Shown piece after piece: positions 1-6,528 of a stretch of 37,325 bases of DNA. The DNA is from Carboxydocella sporoproducens DSM 16521 (GTDB lineage: Bacteria > Bacillota > GCA-003054495 > Carboxydocellales > Carboxydocellaceae). A program made the translations under genes and the position numbers. The stretch spans positions 1 through 37,325 of the forward strand of contig NZ_FUXM01000023.1 in the NCBI RefSeq assembly GCF_900167165.1, given 5' to 3'. Below the pieces are notes generated by a model. That model was not told the origin of the DNA and searched no databases. It saw only the letters and a list, made by a program, of their open reading frames with translations. Position 1 is the stretch's first letter. Each line of letters opens with the position of its first letter.

Positions 1-2
1 CC

Positions 3-107
3 AAAATGAAGCTGCGGTGCGGACTGGCCCTATGTGTTATGCTAGCAATGGCGATAGGGCGAATTCGGGAAAATCAGGCAGAGAAGATGCGGAGCCTGGT
101 AGCTTAA
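3..107 (+). pseudogene. C-terminal tail of a transposase-like protein (partial at window edge)
   Basis: An open frame enters from the left edge and stops at 105-107. Its last 34 residues are rich in Leu, Met and basic residues, with CVMLAMAIGRIRENQ followed by EKMRSLVA. From memory this resembles the C-terminal end of DDE-type insertion-sequence transposases of thermophilic clostridia, which often end in a similar MLAMA-GR-KE-Q-EKMRSLV pattern. Only the tail is visible, so neither the family nor intactness can be judged. A second frame (2-163) is also open and basic, and could instead be the tail of an rnr-like gene, the usual neighbour of smpB. Low confidence. Confidence 0.3.
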
Positions 108-342
108 AAAGGAGAAGAAAAGCATCTCTAATATGGGCAAAAAGTTACAGGCCGGATGATTAAGAAGTCATTTTAGGGCTAGTGGGATTAGTGCGCCCTT
201 TTTTAGGATTTAAAAAAAGAGAGATACCATTATCCTTGCTAAAGAACTGAATGATAATGTTTAAAAAAAATTATTTATAATATTTTTAGCAATTTTCATT
301 CTGAAAAAGGGTACATCGCAAAAAGCATTAATATTTTATCTA

Positions 343-370
343 TTGACAATCGCAAGTTGTCTATTATAAA
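343..370 (+). promoter_or_regulatory. Probable sigma-A promoter of smpB-ssrA
   Basis: A perfect TTGACA -35 box (343-348) lies 16 bases before TATAAA (365-370), 40 bases upstream of the smpB start. The spacer carries an inverted repeat, GACAA-N7-TTGTC (345-361), which might be an operator or may be chance. Confidence 0.6.
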
Positions 371-409
371 ATATACTGTACCCTGTAAATCAGGTTGGAG
401 GGACCCGCA

Positions 410-880
410 ATGGCAGACAAGCAACAGGAAAAGGTAGTGGCAGAAAACCGTCAGGCCCGCTTTGAATACGAAATCCTGGAGGTCTATGAGGCCGGTCTGG
501 AGCTCAAAGGCACAGAAGTCAAAAGCCTGCGAGCTGGCAAGGCCAACCTCAGGGACAGCTTTTGCCTGATAAAAAATGGTGAAGCCTGGGTCCACAACCT
601 GCATATCTCTCCGTATGAACAGGGTAACCGTTTCAATCATGATCCGACCCGGGTGCGTAAATTGCTCCTGCACAAGCATGAAATCATGAAACTGTTTGGG
701 GCTATTTCCCAGAAGGGGCTGACTATCGTCCCCCTGAAAATCTATTTTACCCGGGGGAAAGCGAAAATGGCCATTGCCCTGGCCCGCGGCAAAAAGCTGT
801 GGGACAAACGCCAGGACATGGCCGAGCGGGATGCCAAACGGGAAATTGAACGGGCTTTCCGCGACCGGCAACGTCAATAA
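410..880 (+). CDS. smpB: SsrA-binding protein SmpB
   Basis: SmpB binds the tRNA-like domain of tmRNA and delivers it to stalled ribosomes for trans-translation. The protein has 156 residues, a normal family length. It shows the conserved N-terminal [11 protein letters not shown] and [12 protein letters not shown] motifs, the central [15 protein letters not shown] segment, and a basic C-terminal tail with WDKRQ that is disordered until it enters the decoding centre. The ATG at 410 is preferred over an in-frame TTG at 395, because GGAGGGA at 397-403 is a good ribosome site for 410 and the product then begins MADKQQ. The stop codon directly touches the first base of the tmRNA gene, so the two partners are probably co-transcribed. 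Confidence 0.97.
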   Translation: MADKQQEKVVAENRQARFEYEILEVYEAGLELKGTEVKSLRAGKANLRDSFCLIKNGEAWVHNLHISPYEQGNRFNHDPTRVRKLLLHKHEIMKLFGAISQKGLTIVPLKIYFTRGKAKMAIALARGKKLWDKRQDMAERDAKREIERAFRDRQRQ

Positions 881-1231
881 GGGGGCGTACTGGTTTCGAC
901 GGGGGCTGAATGAGCGTCAGTAGCGAGCCGGGGTTCCATCTGCCCGTCAAGACGGTGGGAAAACAACGAATGCCAACGAAAATTACGCTTTAGCTGCTTA
1001 ATTTCAGCTAACCTCCAACCCTCTGGGCTCCGGGTGAGGGCTTGGGGGTCACATTGACGGAGCTGGCCTGGCCCCAATTCTCGGAGGGGTGAGGCGAGAT
1101 TAATCGAGATAGCTGCGGAAAAGCCTGTCGGTGGGCGTTTCGGCAGCGAAAGGTAAAACACCTGACTGCGCTCGGAGAAGCTGGCGTGGGTTCGCCTTCG
1201 GACAGGGGTTCGACTCCCCTCGCCTCCACCA
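881..1231 (+). ncRNA. ssrA: tmRNA (ssrA), one-piece, tag (A)ANENYALAA
   Basis: The 5' end GGGGGCG pairs with CGCCTCC before the encoded ACCA, giving a 7-bp acceptor stem with one G-U. The T-arm GGTTCGACTCC is at 1208-1218, and the 5' domain has the usual GTACTGGTTTCGACGG. The resume codon GCC at 972 opens a reading frame ANENYALAA ending at TAA 999-1001; with the charged alanine the tag is AANENYALAA, a form common in clostridia. The total of 351 nt is normal for one-piece tmRNA with four pseudoknots. There is no spacer after smpB, so the 5' end must be made by RNase P cleavage or from a promoter inside smpB. Confidence 0.97.
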
Positions 1232-1374
1232 TAGAAAACCCTAACAGTAAGTTTTACGTCTAAGCCGTTATCCTTAGAGTGTAAAACTACTACTGAATCA
1301 ACATATTCCTGTAATACCTGCTTTTTATCTTCATCGTTATCGGAGAAAAGCAGGTATTTTTTATTTTCCAGTAC
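1230..1374 (-). pseudogene. Remnant of a serine recombinase C-terminus, reading into the tmRNA 3' end
   Basis: On the minus strand the frame from 1374 downward reads LLFSDNDEDKKQVLQEYVD, then a beta-rich stretch DVKLTVRVFYGGGEGSRTPV. The pattern of charged helix, YVDSVVV, then two short strands matches the C-terminal end of large serine recombinases. The GGGEGSRTPV part is encoded by the antisense of the tmRNA T-arm and acceptor stem, as is typical when an element has integrated in ssrA and its recombinase ends at the attachment site. A stop (1375-1377) lies directly upstream, and no catalytic or zinc-ribbon domain is left. The element itself has been lost. Confidence 0.55.
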
Positions 1375-1429
1375 TTAATAATTATTGCCTCATCAAAATG
1401 ATGGTGGATAGCAAGATGGGCGCAGCAGC

Positions 1430-1505
1430 ATAAAACAGCGGGTACGCGGTTCGTTATTGCTCATCCAAACCCTTACGGGTTTCACATACCCGCAAACCGT
1501 TATAT
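1430..1505 (+). repeat. attC-like imperfect hairpin
   Basis: ATAAAAC (1430-1436) pairs with GTTATAT (1499-1505) at 6 of 7 positions. GCGGGTA (1438-1444) pairs with TACCCGC (1487-1493), leaving unpaired bases on the right side. An inner hairpin AAACCC-TTAC-GGGTTT sits at 1467-1482. Outer R-box-like heptamers ending in AAC and beginning with GTT, inner arms and extra-helical bases resemble integron attC sites. No integrase is in the window, and an unrelated palindromic repeat is equally possible. Confidence 0.35.
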
Positions 1506-1865
1506 GAAAGACTATGCCTTTTAAATATCAATCGTCAGGAAATATTTAAAGAGGATAAAAGAAAAAATTTGAGATAATTTTAGCAAAGTATTATATGAGC
1601 ATAATATCAATATTCTGCGTTTGAGAGAAGTGTTTTTTTCAGTTAAAAATTCCCCCTTTAGTTTAAAAAAAGATATTAATATTTATACTTTTCTTGAACC
1701 CATCGTTTGGTTTCTTTTAATCTTTTTCTAACAGCCTGTGAAGGTATTCTTCATAACTTAATTCGACTAATGCTGCCTCTTCTTCAAAATATTCTTTATT
1801 TCAGTTGTTTTTTAGTTGTGTAGGATGATGATTAAATGTGGTATAATAATTCTGAGGTGAGATTT
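1506..1865. other. AT-rich gene-free stretch with decayed fragments
   Basis: No intact gene is visible. On the minus strand around 1690-1800 a short frame reads EEEAALVELSYEEYLHRLLE before a stop. It is weakly like the N-terminal region of IstB-type transposition helper proteins, and a neighbouring frame is rich in Lys and Arg. The base composition is far more AT-rich than the flanking genes, which fits decayed acquired DNA. Confidence 0.3.
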
Positions 1866-2063
1866 ATGAATACAGCTAAGAGTATTTTATTAAAATTAAT
1901 TGATGAAATTCCAGGAAGTCAAATACGAGAAGTTATTGATTTTATTTTATTTTTAAAAAATAAGCAGGATAATCAGGTATTCAAGGATTTATTGTCTGCC
2001 AGTGAGAGCAGTATAGATTTTTGGAACAATGATATTGATGATGAGGTATGGAACAATGTATAG
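1866..2063 (+). CDS. DUF2281-type antitoxin-like protein
   Basis: This is a 65-residue acidic protein. It starts MNTAKSILLKLIDEIPGSQ and has an amphipathic helix EVIDFILFLKNK, which is the DUF2281 pattern of P-x-x-x-EV-DFI-FL-K. Its acidic, Trp-containing tail (SIDFWNNDIDDEVWNN) is typical of antitoxins paired with MazF/PemK toxins. The ATG at 1866 is chosen because GAGGTGAG at 1855-1862 precedes it, although an in-frame ATG lies at 1836. The gene overlaps the following toxin remnant by 8 bases, the usual coupling of such modules. It would neutralise an RNase toxin by binding it; because the toxin is broken, it may now be an orphan. AT-rich compared with the conserved genes around it. Confidence 0.65.
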   Translation: MNTAKSILLKLIDEIPGSQIREVIDFILFLKNKQDNQVFKDLLSASESSIDFWNNDIDDEVWNNV

Positions 2064-2233
2064 GCAGGGCGATATCTTATTAATTCCTATTCCTTTTAGT
2101 GATTTGACTTCCAACAAAAAACGCCCTGTCCTTGTTTTATCTAAATGATAATTATAATAGCAGAACAGAAGATATAGTGGTTGCGGCTATTACTTCGAAC
2201 CTGGTGGCAAAAGATTATATTAATCGAGCTTGA
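2056..2233 (+). pseudogene. MazF/PemK-family toxin, frameshifted and truncated
   Basis: The first frame reads MYRQGDILLIPIPFSDL and continues to KKRPVLVLSK before a stop at 2146-2148. This is the N-terminal part of MazF-like endoribonucleases, including the R-P-V-L-V strand. The next frame then continues the family pattern from 2144 with NDNYNSRTEDIVVAAITSNL, ending at 2231-2233. One frameshift near 2144 therefore splits the gene. The last third of a normal toxin of about 110 residues is missing, so it should be inactive. It starts inside the antitoxin gene. Confidence 0.65.
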
Positions 2234-2247
2234 TGTATATCACCTTG

Positions 2248-2317
2248 GATACCTTCTTAGGATTAGCGATTGTGACTTTTCCTTGTACAGCCTAATCCTG
2301 AGAGAGGTATCTTCTTT
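2248..2317 (+). terminator. Long inverted repeat followed by a T-run, probable terminator
   Basis: GATACCTTCTTAGGATTAG (2248-2266) is nearly complementary to CTAATCCTGAGAGAGGTATC (2292-2311) around a 25-base loop, followed by TTCTTTTTT. It may end the toxin-antitoxin transcript, or it may be a leftover end of a mobile element. Confidence 0.45.
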
Positions 2318-2434
2318 TTTAAAATCTTTAGTCTTTTAAATTATTCATATTTCTGCCATAATTCGGCCCTAGTTTTGTCACAACTTGGGGATATACTAAA
2401 GACAAGAGGAAGATATGAAGGGAGTTGAATTAAA

Positions 2435-3076
2435 ATGATGATGGGAAATTGGTTTGGTGGCTGGGGATATAGTCCTTTTGATGGAGGAGGATGGTGGACG
2501 ATGGGAATTGGCATGCTGTTTAATATCCTGTTCTGGGGTGCCCTGATTTACCTGGCTATCAGGTTTTTGAACAAAGGCGATTTTGAAGGATTTACTGGTA
2601 AAAGGGGGGAACCGCCGGAAGAAATTCTACACAAGCGCTATGCCCGGGGCGAAATCACCCGGGAACAATACCAGCAAATGCTGGGAGACTTAAAAAATAG
2701 GAGGATGATGGACATGAAAAAGAAATGGTTAGCTCTGGTAGCAGCAGTACTTCTGGTAGCCTTTGCGGTCCCGGCCTTCGCGGCTATTACTGATGCCCAG
2801 AAGAAGGAAATCCTGGATCTGCAAAAACAAATGATCGAGCTGCGCAAGAAGATGATCGACAAATATGTGGAAGCCGGGCAACTGACACCTGAACAGGGTA
2901 AACTGATGAAGGACCGCATGGACCAGATGGAAAAATACCGGGAACAAAATGGGATTCTGCCCGGACCTGGCATGATGCAAGGTGGCGGTTGTGGGGGATT
3001 TGGTTTTGGTGCTAATGGCGGTTTCGGCGGTCCCATGATGGGGGGCGGCTGGGGCGCTCAAACTCAGGGGTTGTAA
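2435..3076 (+). CDS. Fusion of a SHOCT-domain membrane protein with a secreted DUF2680 protein
   Basis: The frame encodes 213 residues with two parts normally found as separate genes. Residues 1-90 have a Gly/Trp-rich start, one membrane segment (about 25-48, GIGMLFNILFWGALIYLAI), and a SHOCT motif (EILHKRYARGEITREQYQQM). From Met94 (ATG at 2714) a full signal peptide begins (MKKKWLALVAAVLLVAFAVPAFA), followed by a DUF2680/YckD-like helical region and a Gly/Met-rich tail. TAGGAGG at 2698-2704 is well placed for ATG 2714, so the second half is probably also or mainly translated on its own as an exported protein. No stop codon separates the two. The function is unknown; SHOCT domains are short oligomerisation modules. 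Confidence 0.7.
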   Translation: MMMGNWFGGWGYSPFDGGGWWTMGIGMLFNILFWGALIYLAIRFLNKGDFEGFTGKRGEPPEEILHKRYARGEITREQYQQMLGDLKNRRMMDMKKKWLALVAAVLLVAFAVPAFAAITDAQKKEILDLQKQMIELRKKMIDKYVEAGQLTPEQGKLMKDRMDQMEKYREQNGILPGPGMMQGGGCGGFGFGANGGFGGPMMGGGWGAQTQGL

Positions 3077-3084
3077 AAAGGAAA

Positions 3085-3135
3085 AGGGGGCTATGATAGC
3101 CCCTTCAGGCTGTCGACAAAGTCTCGGCAGCCTAT
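3085..3135. terminator. Two convergent-gene terminator hairpins
   Basis: GGGGCTA-TGA-TAGCCCC (3087-3103) is followed on the minus strand by CCTTTTCCTTTT, so it ends the glycyl radical enzyme transcript. A second hairpin, AGGCTGTCGA/TCGGCAGCCT (3107-3133), lies between. Together they separate two genes that face each other. Confidence 0.7.
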
Positions 3136-3171
3136 TTTAGCTTTATTATCACATTTTGTGGGATATTGCGA

Positions 3172-5532
3172 TTATAGTACTTGATGTTCAGTCCTCTGGA
3201 TAATCTCATTCTGCAAAGCTTCACTGAGGTCACAAAAATAGTCACTATAACCGGCCACCCGCACAATCAGATCCCGGTAGCGTTCCGGCTGGCGCTGCGC
3301 TTCTCGCAACGTGGCGGCACTGACCACATTAAACTGAATGTGATGCCCTTTGAGACGGAAATAGGCGCGAATCAGGGCCATCAGCTTATGAATACCTTCT
3401 TCTGTTTGCAACAGGCCAGGGGTGAATTTCTGGTTCAAGAGAGTACCACCGGTGCGAAGATGGTCCATTTTGGCGGCAGACTTGATCACAGCCGTGGGGC
3501 CAAAGCGGTCAGCCCCCTGCACAGGTGAAATCCCCTCGGATTGGGGTTCCCCTGCCCGCCGTCCATCGGGGGTAGCGCCGGTGACTGCCCCGAAGTAGAC
3601 ATGACAGGTAGTGGGCAGGAGATTGATGTGATAGGTTGCCCCCCGGACCGATTTACGTCCTTCGATAGCCTGGTAGTAGGCTTCAAATACTTCCTGCATT
3701 ATAGAATCAGCAAAATCATCATCATTGCCGTATTTGGGAGTTTTGTTCTGCAAGAGCTGGCGCAAATCCTCCTGCCCCCGGAAATTTTGGCGGAGGGCGG
3801 TGAGCAATTGTTCCATCGTAATGGTACCATCGAGAAAAACATGTTTTTTAATAGCTGCCAGGCTGTCGGTAAGGGTAGCTATGCCTACTCCCTGGATATA
3901 GTTAGTATTATAGCGGGCTCCCCCGGCATTATAGTCTCTGGCATTGGCGATGCAATCATCTATTATAATGGACAGAAAGGGAGCGGGCATGTATTCACCA
4001 TAGAGTTTTTCGATGATCTGATTTCCTCGCAGTTTAATTTCCAGGAAATGCTGGAGCTGTTGTTTATAAGCCTGGAACAGTTCCTCATAACTGGTAAAGT
4101 TAGCAGGGTCGCCGGTTTTCGGCCCCAGCTGCTTGCCGGTGCGAGGATCGAGGCCGTTGTTGAGGGTGATTTCCAGTACCTTAACCAGGTTAAAGTAGCC
4201 CGTAAGCCAGTAGGCTTCTTTACCGAAAGCCCCGGCTTCCACACAGCCGCTGGTACCACCGCAGCGGGCATCTACCAGAGATTTGCCCTGGCGTATCAGC
4301 TCAGCGACGACGGCATCGGCATTAAAGACCGAGGGCTGGCCCCAGCCTTTGGCGATGATCTGACAGGCCCGTTTCAGGAAGTCATCGGGGTTTTTCTGGC
4401 TGAGCTGGATATTGGAGCTGGGCTGCAGCAGGCGCATTTCATCGATGACATCCAGGATAAGGTAGGTAACCTCATTGACTCCATCTTCGCCCTCAGCAGT
4501 CAAGCCGCCGCAATTGATATTGGCAAAATCGGTGTAGGTGGCACTTTCCTGCAAGGTAATACCTACTTTAGGGGGAGCAGGCTGGTTATTGAATTTGACC
4601 CAGAAGCATTGCAGCAGTTCCTTGGCTCGTTCCGGAGTCAGGGTGCCTGCTGCTATTTCTTTTTGATAAAAAGGATAGAGATGCTGGTCCAGTCGCCCGG
4701 GATTAAAGGCATCCCAGATATTGAGTTCGGTGATGACACCGAGATGGACAAACCAGTAAGCCTGCAGGGCTTCCCAGAAGGTGGAGGGAGCTTGAGCCGG
4801 GACTTTGCGGCAGATGGCAGCGATTTGTTCCAGCTCCTGGCGGCGCCGGGGGTTGGGTTCACTGGTTGCCAGCTGCAGGGCTTTTTCTGCATGGCGTTCG
4901 GCGTAGCGGATAATAGCGCGGGCGCAAATGGCCATTGCCCTCAGTTCCTCCTGTTTCCGATAGGCTTCGGGGTCATGGAGGTAATCAATCTGTTGTAATT
5001 GCTGTTCAATCTCCCGCAGAAAATCAAGAAAGCCCTTGCGGAAGACTTTGTCATCCCCGGCGGTATGGCCGGGAGCCCGTTGCTCCATGAATTCCGTAAA
5101 TATCCCGGCTTGATAGCAATCAAGCCATTCCTGGCTCATCCGGGCAAAAATGCGGTCCCGCATGGAGCGGCCCTGCCAGTAGGGGATGATTTTTTCCGCT
5201 TGAATACGTTTTTCTTTGTCACTGACCCGGAAGAAGATTTTTTCCCGGCTGTCAATGATGGTGAAATCCTCCAGAGTATGACAGCAGAGCTCGGGGTAGG
5301 TGGGGGTGGCTTTGGGGGCCGGGCCCCGTTCGCCCACAATTAGTTCATCTTCGCCAATGTAGATGGTTTTGCGCTCCATCAGGGCCTGAAAAACCAGAGC
5401 CCGCAGGACCGGGATGGAAACCTTGCCGGAGTATTGCTGGTAAACCTCGGTTACGATTTCGGCCCGTTCAGTAGAAAGGGTAGGGATGGCTTCCAGGCTT
5501 CTCTGTCTTAATCTGGCTACACGCTCATTCAT
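3172..5532 (-). CDS. Glycyl radical enzyme, HypD-like (4-hydroxyproline dehydratase family)
   Basis: This is a 786-residue glycyl radical enzyme. The thiyl cysteine is Cys430 in GTSGCVEAG, with the dehydratase-type Glu432. The radical glycine is Gly761 in IVRVAGYSDYF, 25 residues from the end. There is no Cys-Cys pair, so it is not pyruvate formate-lyase. Motifs FTEFMEQRAPGHT, TELNIWDAF, WVKFNNQPAPPKVG and STPD-type TPKYGNDDDFADSI match what I recall of trans-4-hydroxy-L-proline dehydratase, which makes pyrroline-5-carboxylate. The residue after Glu432 is Ala, where HypD has Thr. No proC lies nearby, so the substrate is uncertain. The ATG at 5532 is chosen because GGAGG at 5541-5545 precedes it. 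The activase gene lies 4 bases upstream in the same transcript. Confidence 0.8.
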   Translation of the reverse strand: MNERVARLRQRSLEAIPTLSTERAEIVTEVYQQYSGKVSIPVLRALVFQALMERKTIYIGEDELIVGERGPAPKATPTYPELCCHTLEDFTIIDSREKIFFRVSDKEKRIQAEKIIPYWQGRSMRDRIFARMSQEWLDCYQAGIFTEFMEQRAPGHTAGDDKVFRKGFLDFLREIEQQLQQIDYLHDPEAYRKQEELRAMAICARAIIRYAERHAEKALQLATSEPNPRRRQELEQIAAICRKVPAQAPSTFWEALQAYWFVHLGVITELNIWDAFNPGRLDQHLYPFYQKEIAAGTLTPERAKELLQCFWVKFNNQPAPPKVGITLQESATYTDFANINCGGLTAEGEDGVNEVTYLILDVIDEMRLLQPSSNIQLSQKNPDDFLKRACQIIAKGWGQPSVFNADAVVAELIRQGKSLVDARCGGTSGCVEAGAFGKEAYWLTGYFNLVKVLEITLNNGLDPRTGKQLGPKTGDPANFTSYEELFQAYKQQLQHFLEIKLRGNQIIEKLYGEYMPAPFLSIIIDDCIANARDYNAGGARYNTNYIQGVGIATLTDSLAAIKKHVFLDGTITMEQLLTALRQNFRGQEDLRQLLQNKTPKYGNDDDFADSIMQEVFEAYYQAIEGRKSVRGATYHINLLPTTCHVYFGAVTGATPDGRRAGEPQSEGISPVQGADRFGPTAVIKSAAKMDHLRTGGTLLNQKFTPGLLQTEEGIHKLMALIRAYFRLKGHHIQFNVVSAATLREAQRQPERYRDLIVRVAGYSDYFCDLSEALQNEIIQRTEHQVL

Positions 5533-5536
5533 CTCT

Positions 5537-6418
5537 TCAACCTCCGATCTTGATTTTTTGACAGTAGGGGGCCAGCAAGGCGGCGATTTCCTCCAGCTGA
5601 GCGGCTGTGGGCTCAGGGGTATCTGCCAGGGGGTAGTCCTGCTGCAGGCGACGGTATTTGTCCCGGGCCAGGGCATGGTAGGGCAGCAGATTGATTTGTT
5701 CCACCTCGCCCAGCTCTCGCAAAAAGACAATCAAGGCAGACAGGTGTTCCTCATCATCATTGATGTCAGGGATGATGGGCAAACGCAGAAAAAAACGCTT
5801 TTTCAGCCTGGTCAGCAACTGCAAGTTGTTCAAAATGAGGCGATTGGATACCCCTGTATAAAGAAGATGCTTCTCCTCGGCCATCAGTTTCAGATCATAA
5901 AGAAAGAGATCTGTAAAAGGGGCGATGGTTTCGAGGATGGCAGGATGGGCATAACCGCTGGTATCCACAGCGGTTGGCAGGCCCTGTTCCTGACAGGCCT
6001 GCAGCAAAGCCAGAAGAAAAGCGGGCTGGGCCAGGGGTTCACCACCGGAAAAAGTCACACCACCCCCGGATTCTTCGTAAAAGACCCGGTCCTGGGTTAC
6101 TACCTGCAGCACTTCAGCCACTGTCACCCTGCGTCCCACCAGTTCCCGGGCCAGAGCCGGGCAGGCAGCAGCACACTGGCCGCAATGCCGGCAGCGGGAC
6201 GGGTTGTTCAGGGCCTGCTGGTAACAGGCGGACTGACAGCGGCCACAGCCGATACAGCGCTGGGGAAAAAGCAGCAATCTGGGCTGAAAGCTCTGGCTTT
6301 CCGGGTTATGACACCACTGACAGTGCAGGGGGCATCCCTGCAAAAAAACAGTGGTTCTGATTCCTGGTCCATCCTGGATGGAAAATTTCTGGATATTGAA
6401 GATCATACCGGTTTTCAT
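5537..6418 (-). CDS. Glycyl radical enzyme activating enzyme (radical SAM)
   Basis: The 293-residue activase makes the glycyl radical on its partner by cleaving S-adenosylmethionine. Near the N-terminus, GPGIRTTVFLQGCPLHCQWC holds the radical-SAM CX3CX2C cluster. An inserted ferredoxin-like region with two further 4Fe-4S motifs follows (CIGCGRCQSAC and CRHCGQCAAAC), as in activases of dehydratase-type glycyl radical enzymes but not of PFL. GGGVTFSGGEP is the SAM-binding GGE motif. The ribosome site of the downstream enzyme lies inside the last codons of this gene (KIKIGG), so translation is coupled. A sigma-54 promoter lies 28 bases upstream of the start. Confidence 0.92.
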   Translation of the reverse strand: MKTGMIFNIQKFSIQDGPGIRTTVFLQGCPLHCQWCHNPESQSFQPRLLLFPQRCIGCGRCQSACYQQALNNPSRCRHCGQCAAACPALARELVGRRVTVAEVLQVVTQDRVFYEESGGGVTFSGGEPLAQPAFLLALLQACQEQGLPTAVDTSGYAHPAILETIAPFTDLFLYDLKLMAEEKHLLYTGVSNRLILNNLQLLTRLKKRFFLRLPIIPDINDDEEHLSALIVFLRELGEVEQINLLPYHALARDKYRRLQQDYPLADTPEPTAAQLEEIAALLAPYCQKIKIGG

Positions 6419-6445
6419 TTCATCACCTCGATATCGGGATTATAA

Positions 6446-6460
6446 GCAAGAATGATGCCG
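6446..6460 (-). promoter_or_regulatory. Sigma-54 (-24/-12) promoter for the activase-glycyl radical enzyme operon
   Basis: Read on the minus strand, CGGCATCATTCTTGC has the invariant GG and GC with exact 10-base spacing and the full TTGC -12 element. The neighbouring gene encodes a sigma-54-dependent activator, which supports the call. Confidence 0.7.
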
Positions 6461-6483
6461 CCTTCAAAACGGGCAAGAAAACA

Positions 6484-6513
6484 AGCCACTGTACCATTTT
6501 TGGTACGGTGGCT
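6484..6513 (-). terminator. Palindrome: terminator of the activator gene, possibly also an activator site
   Basis: AGCCAC-t-GTACCA-TTTT-TGGTAC-g-GTGGCT forms a 12-bp stem with one mismatch just after the activator's stop. On the minus strand it is followed by TGTTTTCTT. It also lies 24 bases upstream of the -24 element, so the inner GTACC/GGTAC palindrome could serve as an upstream activator site. Confidence 0.55.
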
Positions 6514-6528
6514 GTCAAATTTATGGGA

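Noticed and set aside
874-1232. Minus-strand frames across the tmRNA gene
   Set aside because: They lie over a well-folded tmRNA; the GSRTPV-like tail is an antisense artefact except for the recombinase remnant just beyond it.
3541-4998. Long plus-strand open frame of 485 codons
   Set aside because: It is the complementary shadow of the glycyl radical enzyme on the minus strand, which has full family motifs; no ribosome site.
5486-6445. Plus-strand open frame of 319 codons
   Set aside because: Antisense of the activase gene, with no protein family pattern.
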